A stretch of 29,493 nucleotides of DNA from a bacterium (GTDB taxonomy: Bacteria > UBA10199 > 2-02-FULL-44-16 > JAAZCA01): the NCBI GenBank assembly GCA_041648665.1, contig JBAZOP010000039.1, forward strand, positions 1-29,493, in the 5' to 3' direction. A model generated the notes under the pieces. It searched no databases and was not told where the DNA came from. It was given only the letters and a program-made list of their open reading frames with translations. Within the stretch, counting starts at the first letter, position 1. Each line of letters opens with the position of its first letter. Below are positions 22,420 through 29,493 of this stretch, in pieces. A program made the position numbers and the translations under genes.

Positions 22420-23148
22420 CTAGGACTTTCTCTTGGAGCGTATATCGGAAAGTTTCTCGTTCATGCGCCTCACGAGATCCTGGTACCCGTGCTTCTTGAT
22501 TATGGAGTCGAACTGGAATCGGTAGTTGTCCACGAGACTCGCCTCATCGACGATCACGTCGTAGATCTTCCATTGATCGCCCTTCTTCGTAAGCCTGTAG
22601 TTGAGCGCGATATCCACCCTCTCCGACGGCACCACGACCTTGGTGCGCACGAAGGCGCGCGTCTGCTCGGGGTTGTAGAATTTGTGGCCGTTGTAGACCA
22701 CGTAGTATTTTCCCCCGCTCTTGCTCTTCGCAGCCGACTGCTCCTTCGAGAACAAAGCCTTCTCCTCCAGCAGGTCCGTCAGTATCTGCACGAACTGATC
22801 CTGCTCCTGGACCGTGCGCTCTTTCCAGTGAGAGGCCAGCGACTGCTTCGAAAGCTCGCGGATGTCGAACGTCCCGTGTATTATATTTTGTTTGATCTTG
22901 AGGTTGTGCTCCTCATCCTCCGCCGTGAGAGAGCCGCCCTTTGGCGCGACCTTGAAATCGTCGAGCATGTCGTCGAGTTCCTGTATCGCCCTGGTCGGCG
23001 TGCCTGCGTTATAATACTGCTTTTTGCTGCGCATCTGGTCTACGTCCACCTCCGCGCCCATCGCTGCAAAGGCAGGCGCGAGCATCGCGCAGAGGACCGC
23101 GAAGAAGATGGACGCCCTGAGAAGAGAGGGCCGTCTTTTTTCATTCAT
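22420..23148 (-). CDS. MlaC/Ttg2D-type periplasmic phospholipid-binding protein
   Basis: 242 residues with a cleavable signal peptide (hydrophobic core about 11-28, cut near AFA-AMG). The mature part matches the MlaC (PF05494) pattern: helices with QELDDMLDDFK, ELSKQSLASHWKERT and EQDQFVQILTDLLEE, then the strands KYYVVYNGHKFY, RAFVRTKVVVPS, VDIALNYRLTKKGDQWKIYDVIVDEASLVDNYRFQF, ending with a basic helix. MlaC ferries phospholipids between inner and outer membranes. The partners MlaD, E and F are not adjacent. The ATG at 23148 lies inside the end of the tolC-like gene; another ATG two codons earlier (23154) is possible. Confidence 0.88.
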   Translation of the reverse strand: MNEKRRPSLLRASIFFAVLCAMLAPAFAAMGAEVDVDQMRSKKQYYNAGTPTRAIQELDDMLDDFKVAPKGGSLTAEDEEHNLKIKQNIIHGTFDIRELSKQSLASHWKERTVQEQDQFVQILTDLLEEKALFSKEQSAAKSKSGGKYYVVYNGHKFYNPEQTRAFVRTKVVVPSERVDIALNYRLTKKGDQWKIYDVIVDEASLVDNYRFQFDSIIKKHGYQDLVRRMNEKLSDIRSKRKS

Positions 23149-24823
23149 CGACATCACCCATCGAGGTGCCGCCGTCCACATTGTCCCTGCCATACGTGTC
23201 TTCCTCCTTGCCGTAATAATAATTGTCCGTCGTCGTGAAACCGCCGCCCTCGCCGCTCTGCATGTCGTCCAATACGACCGCCGCCTCCGGAACCACTTCC
23301 CTGAACCTGTCGCGGCCGACCCTCTTCTCCAGGGAGGCCAGCGCCATGTTGTAGTCGAAGACCGACTTGTAATAGACGCCCCTCGCCAGCAGCATGGCCT
23401 TGAGCGAGTCCGTGTATTTCTCGTTGTCGCCAAGGCCTATGTCGGTGTTCACCTTGGAGAGGAACATCATCTGCTCGGCCAGCGACTCGCCCCTCTTCGC
23501 GCGCTTCAAGTTCTCCTGCGCGCGCTTCGCTTCCAAATAGGCCTTGTGCGCATCGACCGATATCGCCCTGCGCGCGATCATGCGCTCGTACATCGCCTTG
23601 TGGTATTCCGCGCGCGCCTTCTTGATCTTCGCATAGGACCCGTGGAAATCGATCGTCCCCTTGAGCTCGAATCCTAGGCCCGCCCTCGTGAAATTGAAGG
23701 GGTCATTGAAGTCGTCGGTGAGCTGCAGGCCCCTTATCTCGCCGGTGGTGCGGCCTACGTCCACGAAGAAGCCGACCCCGGCCGTGGGGAGGACCTTTCT
23801 CTTCTCGAGCTTGTACAGCTTGTGTTTGGTCTCGACACCCAGGTCCATGAGTTTGACTTCGGGTTGAGCGGTCATCCCCGCGTCCACGAACTCATCCGCC
23901 CTGTCGAGTTTCGCCGGCTCAGGCGTGAGCGAGAGGCTATCGAGGACGATCTTCGTGTCGGGCTCGAGGTCGAGATGTATGAGCATCCCCTCGTAGGCAA
24001 GTTCCTGATTATGGGTGGCCTCTTCGAGGCGCTTCTCGAGCTCGAGCTTGAAGACCTTCAGCTGCGCCATGTCGTAGGGATCGATGCCGGGCAGATCCCC
24101 GATATCGTTCTCGCCCTTGGCCTTGTCGCCCTCCCCCTTTTTGCCCTCAGCATCCGCGGAGCCCTCCCAGTCTTCGTCCTCACCCCAGGCCTGCCTCGAC
24201 TCCTCGTCTTTTATCCTCTTGTCGATCTTGCCTATCGCATCCTCGAGCAGGCCTATCGTCTCCTGCGCGAGCTGCACACCGTAATAGATCTGCTTCACCT
24301 GGTAGACCACGTCGGACTCGGTCTGGGCCCTGCGTATCCTGGCCGCCTCTATGCCACCGTCGGCGATCCTCTTGGCGAGCACAAGCTGGCCGAATGTCGA
24401 GACCGGAACACCTATTCCGACGTGAATGCTGTTGAAGAACGTGAGCTGCCCGTCGAAAAACGCGTTGAAGGCGTTGTCCACGTCCGTGGGGACAGGCGCC
24501 ATCCTGTACTTATACTCCATCACCGGCCAGAAGGCCGCCGCGGCCTCGGCCCTCTGTCCCCTCGCCGCCTCGATGTCCTCGCCGGCAGCCCGAAGCCTCA
24601 TGTTTCTGGTCAGGGCGATCCTGATGCAATCGGCAAGCCCGAGCTTCACTTTTCCGGGCCAATCCCTTCCCGCGACAGGGTCGAGCCCGTACTCCTCCTC
24701 GATGTTCGCGGGCCTGGATGGATCGGCCGACTGCCCCGCCGCCTGGGCCGATATGGCGAGGATGAGCGCCGTCGCACACAGCGCGATGAGTCGCGAACAA
24801 GAAATTTGGGGCCGCCATGACAT
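23141..24823 (-). CDS. TolC-like outer membrane efflux protein with acidic insertion
   Basis: 560 residues: a signal peptide (hydrophobic 12-27, ending SAQAAG), then two outer-membrane-efflux-protein repeats rich in long helices (CIRIALTRNMRLRAAGEDIEAARG near the start; KAYLEAKRAQENLKRAKRG and KYTDSLKAMLLARGVYYKSVFDYNMALASLEKRVG in the second). This is the TolC-type channel that spans the outer membrane and periplasm. Between the repeats lies a charged, low-complexity stretch (ESRQAWGEDEDWEGSADAEG...KGENDIGDLPG), which is not typical. The C-terminus is a Gly/Asp/Tyr-rich tail. The ATG at 24823 follows GGAG by eight bases. The gene is first in an operon with mlaC-like and phosphatase genes; no pump subunits are nearby. 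Confidence 0.88.
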   Translation of the reverse strand: MSWRPQISCSRLIALCATALILAISAQAAGQSADPSRPANIEEEYGLDPVAGRDWPGKVKLGLADCIRIALTRNMRLRAAGEDIEAARGQRAEAAAAFWPVMEYKYRMAPVPTDVDNAFNAFFDGQLTFFNSIHVGIGVPVSTFGQLVLAKRIADGGIEAARIRRAQTESDVVYQVKQIYYGVQLAQETIGLLEDAIGKIDKRIKDEESRQAWGEDEDWEGSADAEGKKGEGDKAKGENDIGDLPGIDPYDMAQLKVFKLELEKRLEEATHNQELAYEGMLIHLDLEPDTKIVLDSLSLTPEPAKLDRADEFVDAGMTAQPEVKLMDLGVETKHKLYKLEKRKVLPTAGVGFFVDVGRTTGEIRGLQLTDDFNDPFNFTRAGLGFELKGTIDFHGSYAKIKKARAEYHKAMYERMIARRAISVDAHKAYLEAKRAQENLKRAKRGESLAEQMMFLSKVNTDIGLGDNEKYTDSLKAMLLARGVYYKSVFDYNMALASLEKRVGRDRFREVVPEAAVVLDDMQSGEGGGFTTTDNYYYGKEEDTYGRDNVDGGTSMGDVDE

Positions 24824-24968
24824 GAGGTCGTCTCCAGAAATTCCCATCTCGGCGCCAAGACCGAAAGTCCAAAGCCTCTAACAGAAGAATATTGCGAACG
24901 CAACGCTTATCGAATGGCAAAAAATACTGGATAAACAGCGAGTTGAAGCTCTTATGGAGGTGTAAAAG

Positions 24969-26318
24969 CTAGACGCCGGCGGGCTTCAGGGGAAGCGTAA
25001 AATTGAACTCGCTGCCCAGCCCCACTTTGCTCGTGAGCCACATCCTGCCCCCGTGAAGTTCCACCAGTTTTCGCGAAATCGTGAGCCCAAGGCCAAGGCC
25101 GTCGTGGGAACGCGTAGCGCTGCCGTCGGCCTGCACAAAACCCTCGAATATCTCCTTCTGCTTTTCCGGCGGTATCCCCATGCCGGTATCCTTGATGCTC
25201 ACCTGGAGCATCTCGCCGCACTTCTTGGCACCTATGGAGATCTTGCCGACATCCGTGAACTTGACCGCGTTGTCGAGCAGATGCCTGATGACCTGGCCGA
25301 GCCTCTTCTCGTCGCCGTAGATCCCGGGCGTGCCGTCGCTCAAGTTGTTCTCGAACGAGAGCCCCTTCTTGAGGTTGATCTCTTCCGTGATATTCTCAAC
25401 CAGGCGCCTGAGGTTGATCTTCTGCACGTCGAGCTCGAGCTTGTTCGCCTCGATCCTGGAGAGGTCCATCATCGCGGTGACGGTGGCCAGCAGCCTCTCG
25501 CCGCCCTTCTTCACGAGACCCAGGTGCCTCTTCTGCTCATCGCTCAATTCGCCGTCCGCTCCGTCGAGCATCAGCTCGGAGAGACCGATGACGCTCGTGA
25601 GCGGAGTCCTAAGCTCATGCGAAAGGTTGGCGAGCAGCTGCGTCTTGAGCGTGGATGCTTCCTGCAGCTCCCGGTTCTGCCTGAGGAGGGCCTGATAGAG
25701 GTTGGCGTTGTGGATCGCGGTGGCGAACTGGACTGCCAGAAGCTTGAGCAGATCCTTCGTCTCCGCGTCATAGCCGCCGTTCTTGCGCTCGCCCAGGTTG
25801 ATCACCCCGTATAGCCGATCGCTCACGAAGAGCGGTACGCACGCCTCGGCGTTGAACTGAACGCAGTAGCGCAGCCCGTCGTTTTTGACGGCGCGCACCG
25901 ACTTATCCCTGACGAAATCCTCCCTCGTAACGACCTTGCGGTGGGACTCGATCCAGGAGAGAAACGGCGCAAAGCTGTCGAGGTCAAAGCCGAACGGCCG
26001 AAGCCCGCAGGAAGCCTTCATCTGGAACCGGTCCTTGGAGTCCCTTATCACCAGAGAGGCGCCGGACGCGGAGAGCATGCGGCAGGCCGCGGCCAGGAGC
26101 GCCGGGTAGATCTCGCGCCTGTCCGTGATGGCGTTGAAGCGCTCGATGTATTCCTGGAAGATGCGGCGATAGTCGTAGCGGCTTCGGCGCAGCACAAAAC
26201 GCCGAAAGAGCGAGCAGACCGATCTCCAGCGCAAGGCGCATCCGCTGATCGCCAGCAGCGCCGCCAAAACAGGGGCCAGGATGCTTATGGCGGGCATGGC
26301 CGCCGTCCAGAACCGCAT
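24969..26318 (-). CDS. GAF-domain sensor histidine kinase
   Basis: About 449 residues: an N-terminal membrane segment (8-27), a basic linker, a GAF domain (about 75-205; PALLAAACRMLSASGASLVI, YGVINLGERKNGGY), a helix leading to the HisKA domain with the phosphorylated H234 (LANLSHELRTPLTSVIG), and the HATPase domain with its N-box HLLDNAVKFTD, G1 DTGMGIPPEKQKEIFEGF and G2 DGLGLGLTISRKLVELHGG. All kinase boxes look intact. No response regulator is next to it, so it is an orphan kinase; the receiver-only protein at 1088-1462 is one conceivable partner. The start is uncertain: ATG at 26318 without a ribosome site, or TTG at 26339. A strong promoter (26392-26364) lies upstream. Confidence 0.93.
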   Translation of the reverse strand: MRFWTAAMPAISILAPVLAALLAISGCALRWRSVCSLFRRFVLRRSRYDYRRIFQEYIERFNAITDRREIYPALLAAACRMLSASGASLVIRDSKDRFQMKASCGLRPFGFDLDSFAPFLSWIESHRKVVTREDFVRDKSVRAVKNDGLRYCVQFNAEACVPLFVSDRLYGVINLGERKNGGYDAETKDLLKLLAVQFATAIHNANLYQALLRQNRELQEASTLKTQLLANLSHELRTPLTSVIGLSELMLDGADGELSDEQKRHLGLVKKGGERLLATVTAMMDLSRIEANKLELDVQKINLRRLVENITEEINLKKGLSFENNLSDGTPGIYGDEKRLGQVIRHLLDNAVKFTDVGKISIGAKKCGEMLQVSIKDTGMGIPPEKQKEIFEGFVQADGSATRSHDGLGLGLTISRKLVELHGGRMWLTSKVGLGSEFNFTLPLKPAGV

Positions 26319-26363
26319 TGAGATTTGAGCCAGATTCAAGACGCCCCCGACGAGTCAGGGCAT

Positions 26364-26392
26364 ATAATATACTAAAATCAATAGGTTGACAA
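26364..26392 (-). promoter_or_regulatory. promoter for the histidine kinase gene
   Basis: -35 TTGTCA (26392-26387) and -10 TATTAT (26369-26364) with the ideal 17-base spacing; each hexamer differs from consensus at one position. It lies 45 bases before the kinase ATG. Its -35 overlaps the -35 of the divergent peptidase promoter. Confidence 0.6.
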
Positions 26393-26415
26393 GCCGTTCC
26401 TCGTATTCATATGAA
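26386..26415 (+). promoter_or_regulatory. promoter for the S41 peptidase gene
   Basis: A perfect -35 TTGACA (26386-26391) and TATGAA (26410-26415) 18 bases on. It leaves a leader of about 105 bases before the ATG at 26526, in which I see no obvious structure. The -35 shares five bases with the kinase promoter read the other way, so the two cannot be occupied at once. Confidence 0.45.
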
Positions 26416-26525
26416 GAATTATGACAAAGCGGCATAAATTACATGGCGAACTTCTTGACTCAGCGCCCGCGCGGTCGCATCATTATCAGTTAAAATCAAA
26501 CCCACATAATGGAGAACCCACAGAG

Positions 26526-29270
26526 ATGATGCACGCCCCGAGAAAAGACCTGACGAAGAGAGTATCCGCACTGATCATCGCGCTCGCGATTTCACTGGTT
26601 GCGTCGGCGCACTTCGCAAAAGCAGCTGGAAAACAAGGCTCCGACGAGAGAGGCGAAATCCTCGACCGCACGCTTATCGCAGTGGCGCAGAACTATTACG
26701 ACCCCGACAGGATCGCGCCGCAGGAGATGCTCGGCAGCGCGCTCGATGAGATCCAGCTCGGCATCCCCGAGATGCTCGTGACCAACAGGGACGGCGCCAA
26801 ACTGGGAGTCACCGTGGGGCTCGCATCGAAACAGATAACCGCCAAGCCGATGTCGAATCTGGCCGATCTCTCGAGGACTATGCTCGAGGTGCTGGGGTTC
26901 ACGCTGGCCCACTATCGTTCCGACGAGGAGACGACGCCCGAGGAGGTGGAGTACACCGCGGCGGAGGGGATGTTGAGGTCGCTCGACCCCCATTCCGGAT
27001 TCCTGTCTCCGAAGGTCTACAAGGAGTTCAAGATAGGAACAAAGGGCAAGTTCGGCGGCCTGGGGATCGTGATCTCGATCAAGGACGGGATGCTCACGGT
27101 GATCGCGCCGATCGACGGCACGCCCGCCTCGGCAGCCGGGATAATGGCGGGCGACAGGATACTCCAGATCGACGACGAATCCACGATCAACATGTCGCTG
27201 ACCGACGCGGTGAACAAGCTCAGGGGCGACGTGGGCTCGAAGGTCACGATCGCGCTCGAGACGCCCGGCAAGCCGGTGCGCAAGCTCTCGCTCACGCGCG
27301 CGCTGATCAACATCGAAAGCGTCAAGAGCACGCTCCTCTCCGAGAACGGCAAAAGGATAGGTTTCCTCAGGATCAAGAACTTCCAGAGCAACACCGACGA
27401 CGACGTCGAGAAGGCGCTCGCCGATTTCCATAAGGACGGCGCAAAACTCGACGGCCTCATCATCGACATGCGCAACAACCCCGGCGGCCTGCTCAACGTG
27501 GCGGTCGACGTGGCCAACAGGTTCATGCGGCAGGGCATCATCGTCACCACCGTGGGCCCCCGCAACAAGATAATGGACGTGGACGAAGCCACGGCACTGG
27601 GCACAGAGCCGAGCTATCCGATCGTGGTCCTCATGAACGAAGGTTCGGCTTCGGCCGCCGAGATCGTGGCCGGCGCCCTGGCGCTCAACGACAGGGCGGT
27701 GACCGCAGGACAGCGATCGTTCGGCAAGGGATCGGTGCAGACCATCATAGAGGTGGGCGAAGGGGCGGCAATCAAACTCACGATCGCGCAGTATAAGCCG
27801 GCCGGGAGGCAATCGATCCAGGTCCGCGGGATCGCGCCGGACATCGCGCTCATCCCTTCGACCGTCGTCGTCGATGAGATCAACATAGTCGAGGACAAGC
27901 CGATGACGGAGAAGGACCTCGACCACGCGATCGCCGAGGAGAAGATCGAGGGCGGCCCCCTGTCGGAGCCGAAGTTCAGGATCCACTACTCCTCCCCCAA
28001 GAGGGATGAGAAGTGGCTGGAGCAAAGATCGCAGCGCGAGTATTCGAAGGATCCCGACCTCGCCGGCGACTTCGAGGTAGAGCTGGCCCGCAAGCTGATA
28101 GCGCAGGCCGGCGACGCCGGCGCGGAAGCGATGCTCAAGAAGGCGGCGCCAGTCATCAAGTCTCTGCAGGAGGAGCAGCACAAGGCGATCGCGAACGAGA
28201 TGGCGAAGCTCGGCATCGACTGGAAAAAAGCGCCTGCCAACGGCAAGCCGTCCATCTCGATCTCGCACAGATTGACCCGCGGAGGGCAGCCGATCCAACA
28301 CGCCAAGGCCGGCGACAAGCTGAAGATCGAGATCTCCGCGACCAATTCGGGCAAGGGCTCCGCCTCGCAGCTCATCGCCGTCGGAGAATCCGAGACGTCT
28401 TACCTGGAGGGGCTGGAGTTCCCGTTCGGCAGGCTCGACCCGGGACAGACGAGGAGCTTTTCGGTGCCGGTCGAAATCCCCGAAGGGGAGCCCTCCGCCA
28501 TAAGGGTCATGAAGCTCAAATTCGACGAGGCCAACGGAAACGCGCCGGCTGCGGGCGAGATATCACTCCAGGTGGAGGAGTTGCCCTATCCCGCCTTCTC
28601 GTTCGAGATGAAGCTCCCGACCCTGTCGCAGGGGAGGCCCATGCCGAAAGGAGCATCGATCCCCATGTCCGTCGACGTCGCGAACACCGGCAAGGGGACG
28701 AGCAGCGAAGAGACCGTGGTGACGCTATCCAACGAATGCGGGGAAAAGGTGTTCATAGAACGCGGCAGATCGAAGGTGGGCGCGCTGGCGCCGGGGACCA
28801 AGAAGAGGGTCTCCTTCAGCTTCCACATCACGGACGGCGAAGACGGCGAGGACGGCTGCGCCGTAAAACTGTCGATAGTCGACCTCAAACGCCTAGCCAT
28901 CCTCTCCAAGAAGATAGAGCTGGCGATCGCGAACGGGACCACGAAGCCCGCGGCCGACAGGGCGTACGGCCCGCCGACTATAGAGCTGGAACCTTTTGCG
29001 AAGGCCACGGACGCGCAGTCCGTGAACATCTCCGGGACGGTGAAGGACTCCGACCCGGTGCGCGACTGCTTCGTCTTCGTCAAGGACCGCAAGGTCGCCT
29101 ATGTGCCCAACGCAGAGGAGTCCGACTCCATGACCTTCTCCGTGAACGTCCCTCTGGAAGAGGGTTCCAACAACATCATAATAGGCGCGCGCGACATGCA
29201 GGACATCACGGCGCGCAAGATGGTCGTCGTCGAACGCCGCAAGGCCAAGCCGGCCTCGGGCAACCCGTGA
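26526..29270 (+). CDS. S41 family C-terminal processing peptidase with long C-terminal beta-domain region
   Basis: 914 residues. A signal peptide (about 1-34), a helical N-terminal domain (AEGMLRSLDPHSGFLSPKVY), a PDZ domain (about 174-245; GGLGIVISIKDGMLTVIAPI, AGIMAGDRILQIDD) and the S41 protease core with catalytic S374 (NEGSASAAEIV) and K401 (SFGKGSVQ). A linker is followed by three predicted beta-sandwich domains (about 591-688, 698-803 and 816-908); the first two contain the NSGKG/NTGKG turns seen in CARDB-like folds. CTPs trim periplasmic proteins. The long C-terminal half is unlike E. coli Prc and recalls the large myxobacterial MXAN_5808-type serine peptidases. The first ATG of ATGATG is used; the open frame further up is out of family and overlaps the promoter region. 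Confidence 0.93.
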   Translation: MMHAPRKDLTKRVSALIIALAISLVASAHFAKAAGKQGSDERGEILDRTLIAVAQNYYDPDRIAPQEMLGSALDEIQLGIPEMLVTNRDGAKLGVTVGLASKQITAKPMSNLADLSRTMLEVLGFTLAHYRSDEETTPEEVEYTAAEGMLRSLDPHSGFLSPKVYKEFKIGTKGKFGGLGIVISIKDGMLTVIAPIDGTPASAAGIMAGDRILQIDDESTINMSLTDAVNKLRGDVGSKVTIALETPGKPVRKLSLTRALINIESVKSTLLSENGKRIGFLRIKNFQSNTDDDVEKALADFHKDGAKLDGLIIDMRNNPGGLLNVAVDVANRFMRQGIIVTTVGPRNKIMDVDEATALGTEPSYPIVVLMNEGSASAAEIVAGALALNDRAVTAGQRSFGKGSVQTIIEVGEGAAIKLTIAQYKPAGRQSIQVRGIAPDIALIPSTVVVDEINIVEDKPMTEKDLDHAIAEEKIEGGPLSEPKFRIHYSSPKRDEKWLEQRSQREYSKDPDLAGDFEVELARKLIAQAGDAGAEAMLKKAAPVIKSLQEEQHKAIANEMAKLGIDWKKAPANGKPSISISHRLTRGGQPIQHAKAGDKLKIEISATNSGKGSASQLIAVGESETSYLEGLEFPFGRLDPGQTRSFSVPVEIPEGEPSAIRVMKLKFDEANGNAPAAGEISLQVEELPYPAFSFEMKLPTLSQGRPMPKGASIPMSVDVANTGKGTSSEETVVTLSNECGEKVFIERGRSKVGALAPGTKKRVSFSFHITDGEDGEDGCAVKLSIVDLKRLAILSKKIELAIANGTTKPAADRAYGPPTIELEPFAKATDAQSVNISGTVKDSDPVRDCFVFVKDRKVAYVPNAEESDSMTFSVNVPLEEGSNNIIIGARDMQDITARKMVVVERRKAKPASGNP

Positions 29271-29279
29271 GGTGAGCCG

Positions 29280-29493
29280 GTGGAGCTGTTCGAAGGCTCT
29301 CAGAGTTTCTCATCGAGAAAGTTCGATTCCCCGGTCGTGGCGATCGGGATATTCGACGGCGTGCACCTGGGGCACCAGGAGCTCATGCGCCGCGCCAGGA
29401 TGGAGGCCAAGAGGCGCAGATGCGCATCCGTAGTCTACACGTTCGAACCCCACCCCGTGAAGGTGCTCTCCCCCGACCAGTGCCCGAAGCTCC
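29280..29493 (+). CDS. ribF: bifunctional riboflavin kinase/FAD synthetase RibF (start only)
   Basis: Only the first 71 codons are in the window. The FAD-synthetase nucleotidyl-transfer motif is clear: VAIGIFDGVHLGHQEL (residues 20-35), then the conserved VVYTFEPHPVKVLSP (52-66). RibF makes FMN from riboflavin and FAD from FMN. The start is GTG at 29280 after an AGGTGA ribosome site; the gene begins nine bases after the peptidase stop and is probably cotranscribed with it. Its product feeds FAD to ApbE, the ETF pair and the Rnf flavins encoded elsewhere in the window. Confidence 0.93.
   Translation, partial: MELFEGSQSFSSRKFDSPVVAIGIFDGVHLGHQELMRRARMEAKRRRCASVVYTFEPHPVKVLSPDQCPKL

Noticed and set aside
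26592..28301. Long antisense open frame (569 codons) opposite the S41 peptidase gene
   Set aside because: Its translation is rich in Arg, Val, Leu, Asp and His without any family motif, and it mirrors a well-supported gene; GC-rich third positions commonly leave such antisense frames open.

Overview
This window is a dense, GC-rich chromosomal segment of a Gram-negative anaerobe. The outer envelope is indicated by a TolC-type outer-membrane protein, an MlaC-type periplasmic lipid-binding protein and a periplasmic S41 processing peptidase. The anaerobic side is indicated by the [FeFe]-hydrogenase maturase HydG, a hydrogenase-system regulator, NuoE/NuoF-type diaphorase subunits, a complete Rnf complex and an Fe(II) uptake operon. 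The mix resembles fermentative or syntrophic deltaproteobacterial-type lineages (Desulfobacterota/Myxococcota-like). That placement is an inference from gene content, not a phylogenetic result. No tRNA, rRNA, CRISPR array, insertion sequence or phage gene was seen, and no gene-free stretch exceeds about 210 bases.

Layout, left to right. (1) 1-3408: a minus-strand hydrogenase-associated group (TM1266-like regulator, receiver-only response regulator, nuoE, and nuoF cut by the window edge), divergent from hydG on the plus strand. The divergent spacer holds a 17-base perfect dyad. (2) 3410-9596: a minus-strand Rnf operon in transcription order apbE-rnfE-A-B-C-D-G, tightly packed with ATGA overlaps; its last gene abuts hydG tail to tail. 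(3) 9658-11823: plus-strand TPM-domain protein, nucleotidyltransferase-like protein and LemA, closed by a strong terminator. (4) 11822-14265: minus-strand feoB preceded by a single gene that fuses a Fur-type repressor to a FeoA domain. (5) 14387-15079: an unrecognised gene of clearly lower GC. (6) 15203-17665: Na/Pi cotransporter, PhoU-like protein and deoxynucleoside-kinase-like protein. (7) 17704-20896: ahcY-etfB-etfA, translationally coupled. (8) 20968-24823: tolC-like, mlaC-like and alkaline-phosphatase-superfamily genes. (9) 24969-26318: a GAF-domain sensor histidine kinase, divergent from (10) 26526-29493: a long S41 C-terminal processing peptidase and the start of ribF.

A redox theme joins several genes. 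The NuoEF-type module with an [FeFe] hydrogenase (its catalytic subunit presumably lies left of the window) links NADH, ferredoxin and H2. Rnf exchanges electrons between ferredoxin and NAD while moving ions, ApbE attaches FMN to RnfD and RnfG, the ETF pair carries electrons in flavin chemistry, and RibF makes FMN and FAD. Fur-FeoA and FeoB would supply the iron that the many Fe-S proteins need. The most unusual items are the Fur-FeoA fusion with a changed recognition helix, the operator-like dyad and leader structure in the hydrogenase region, the ahcY-etfBA coupling, and the low-GC orphan gene beside the iron operon.
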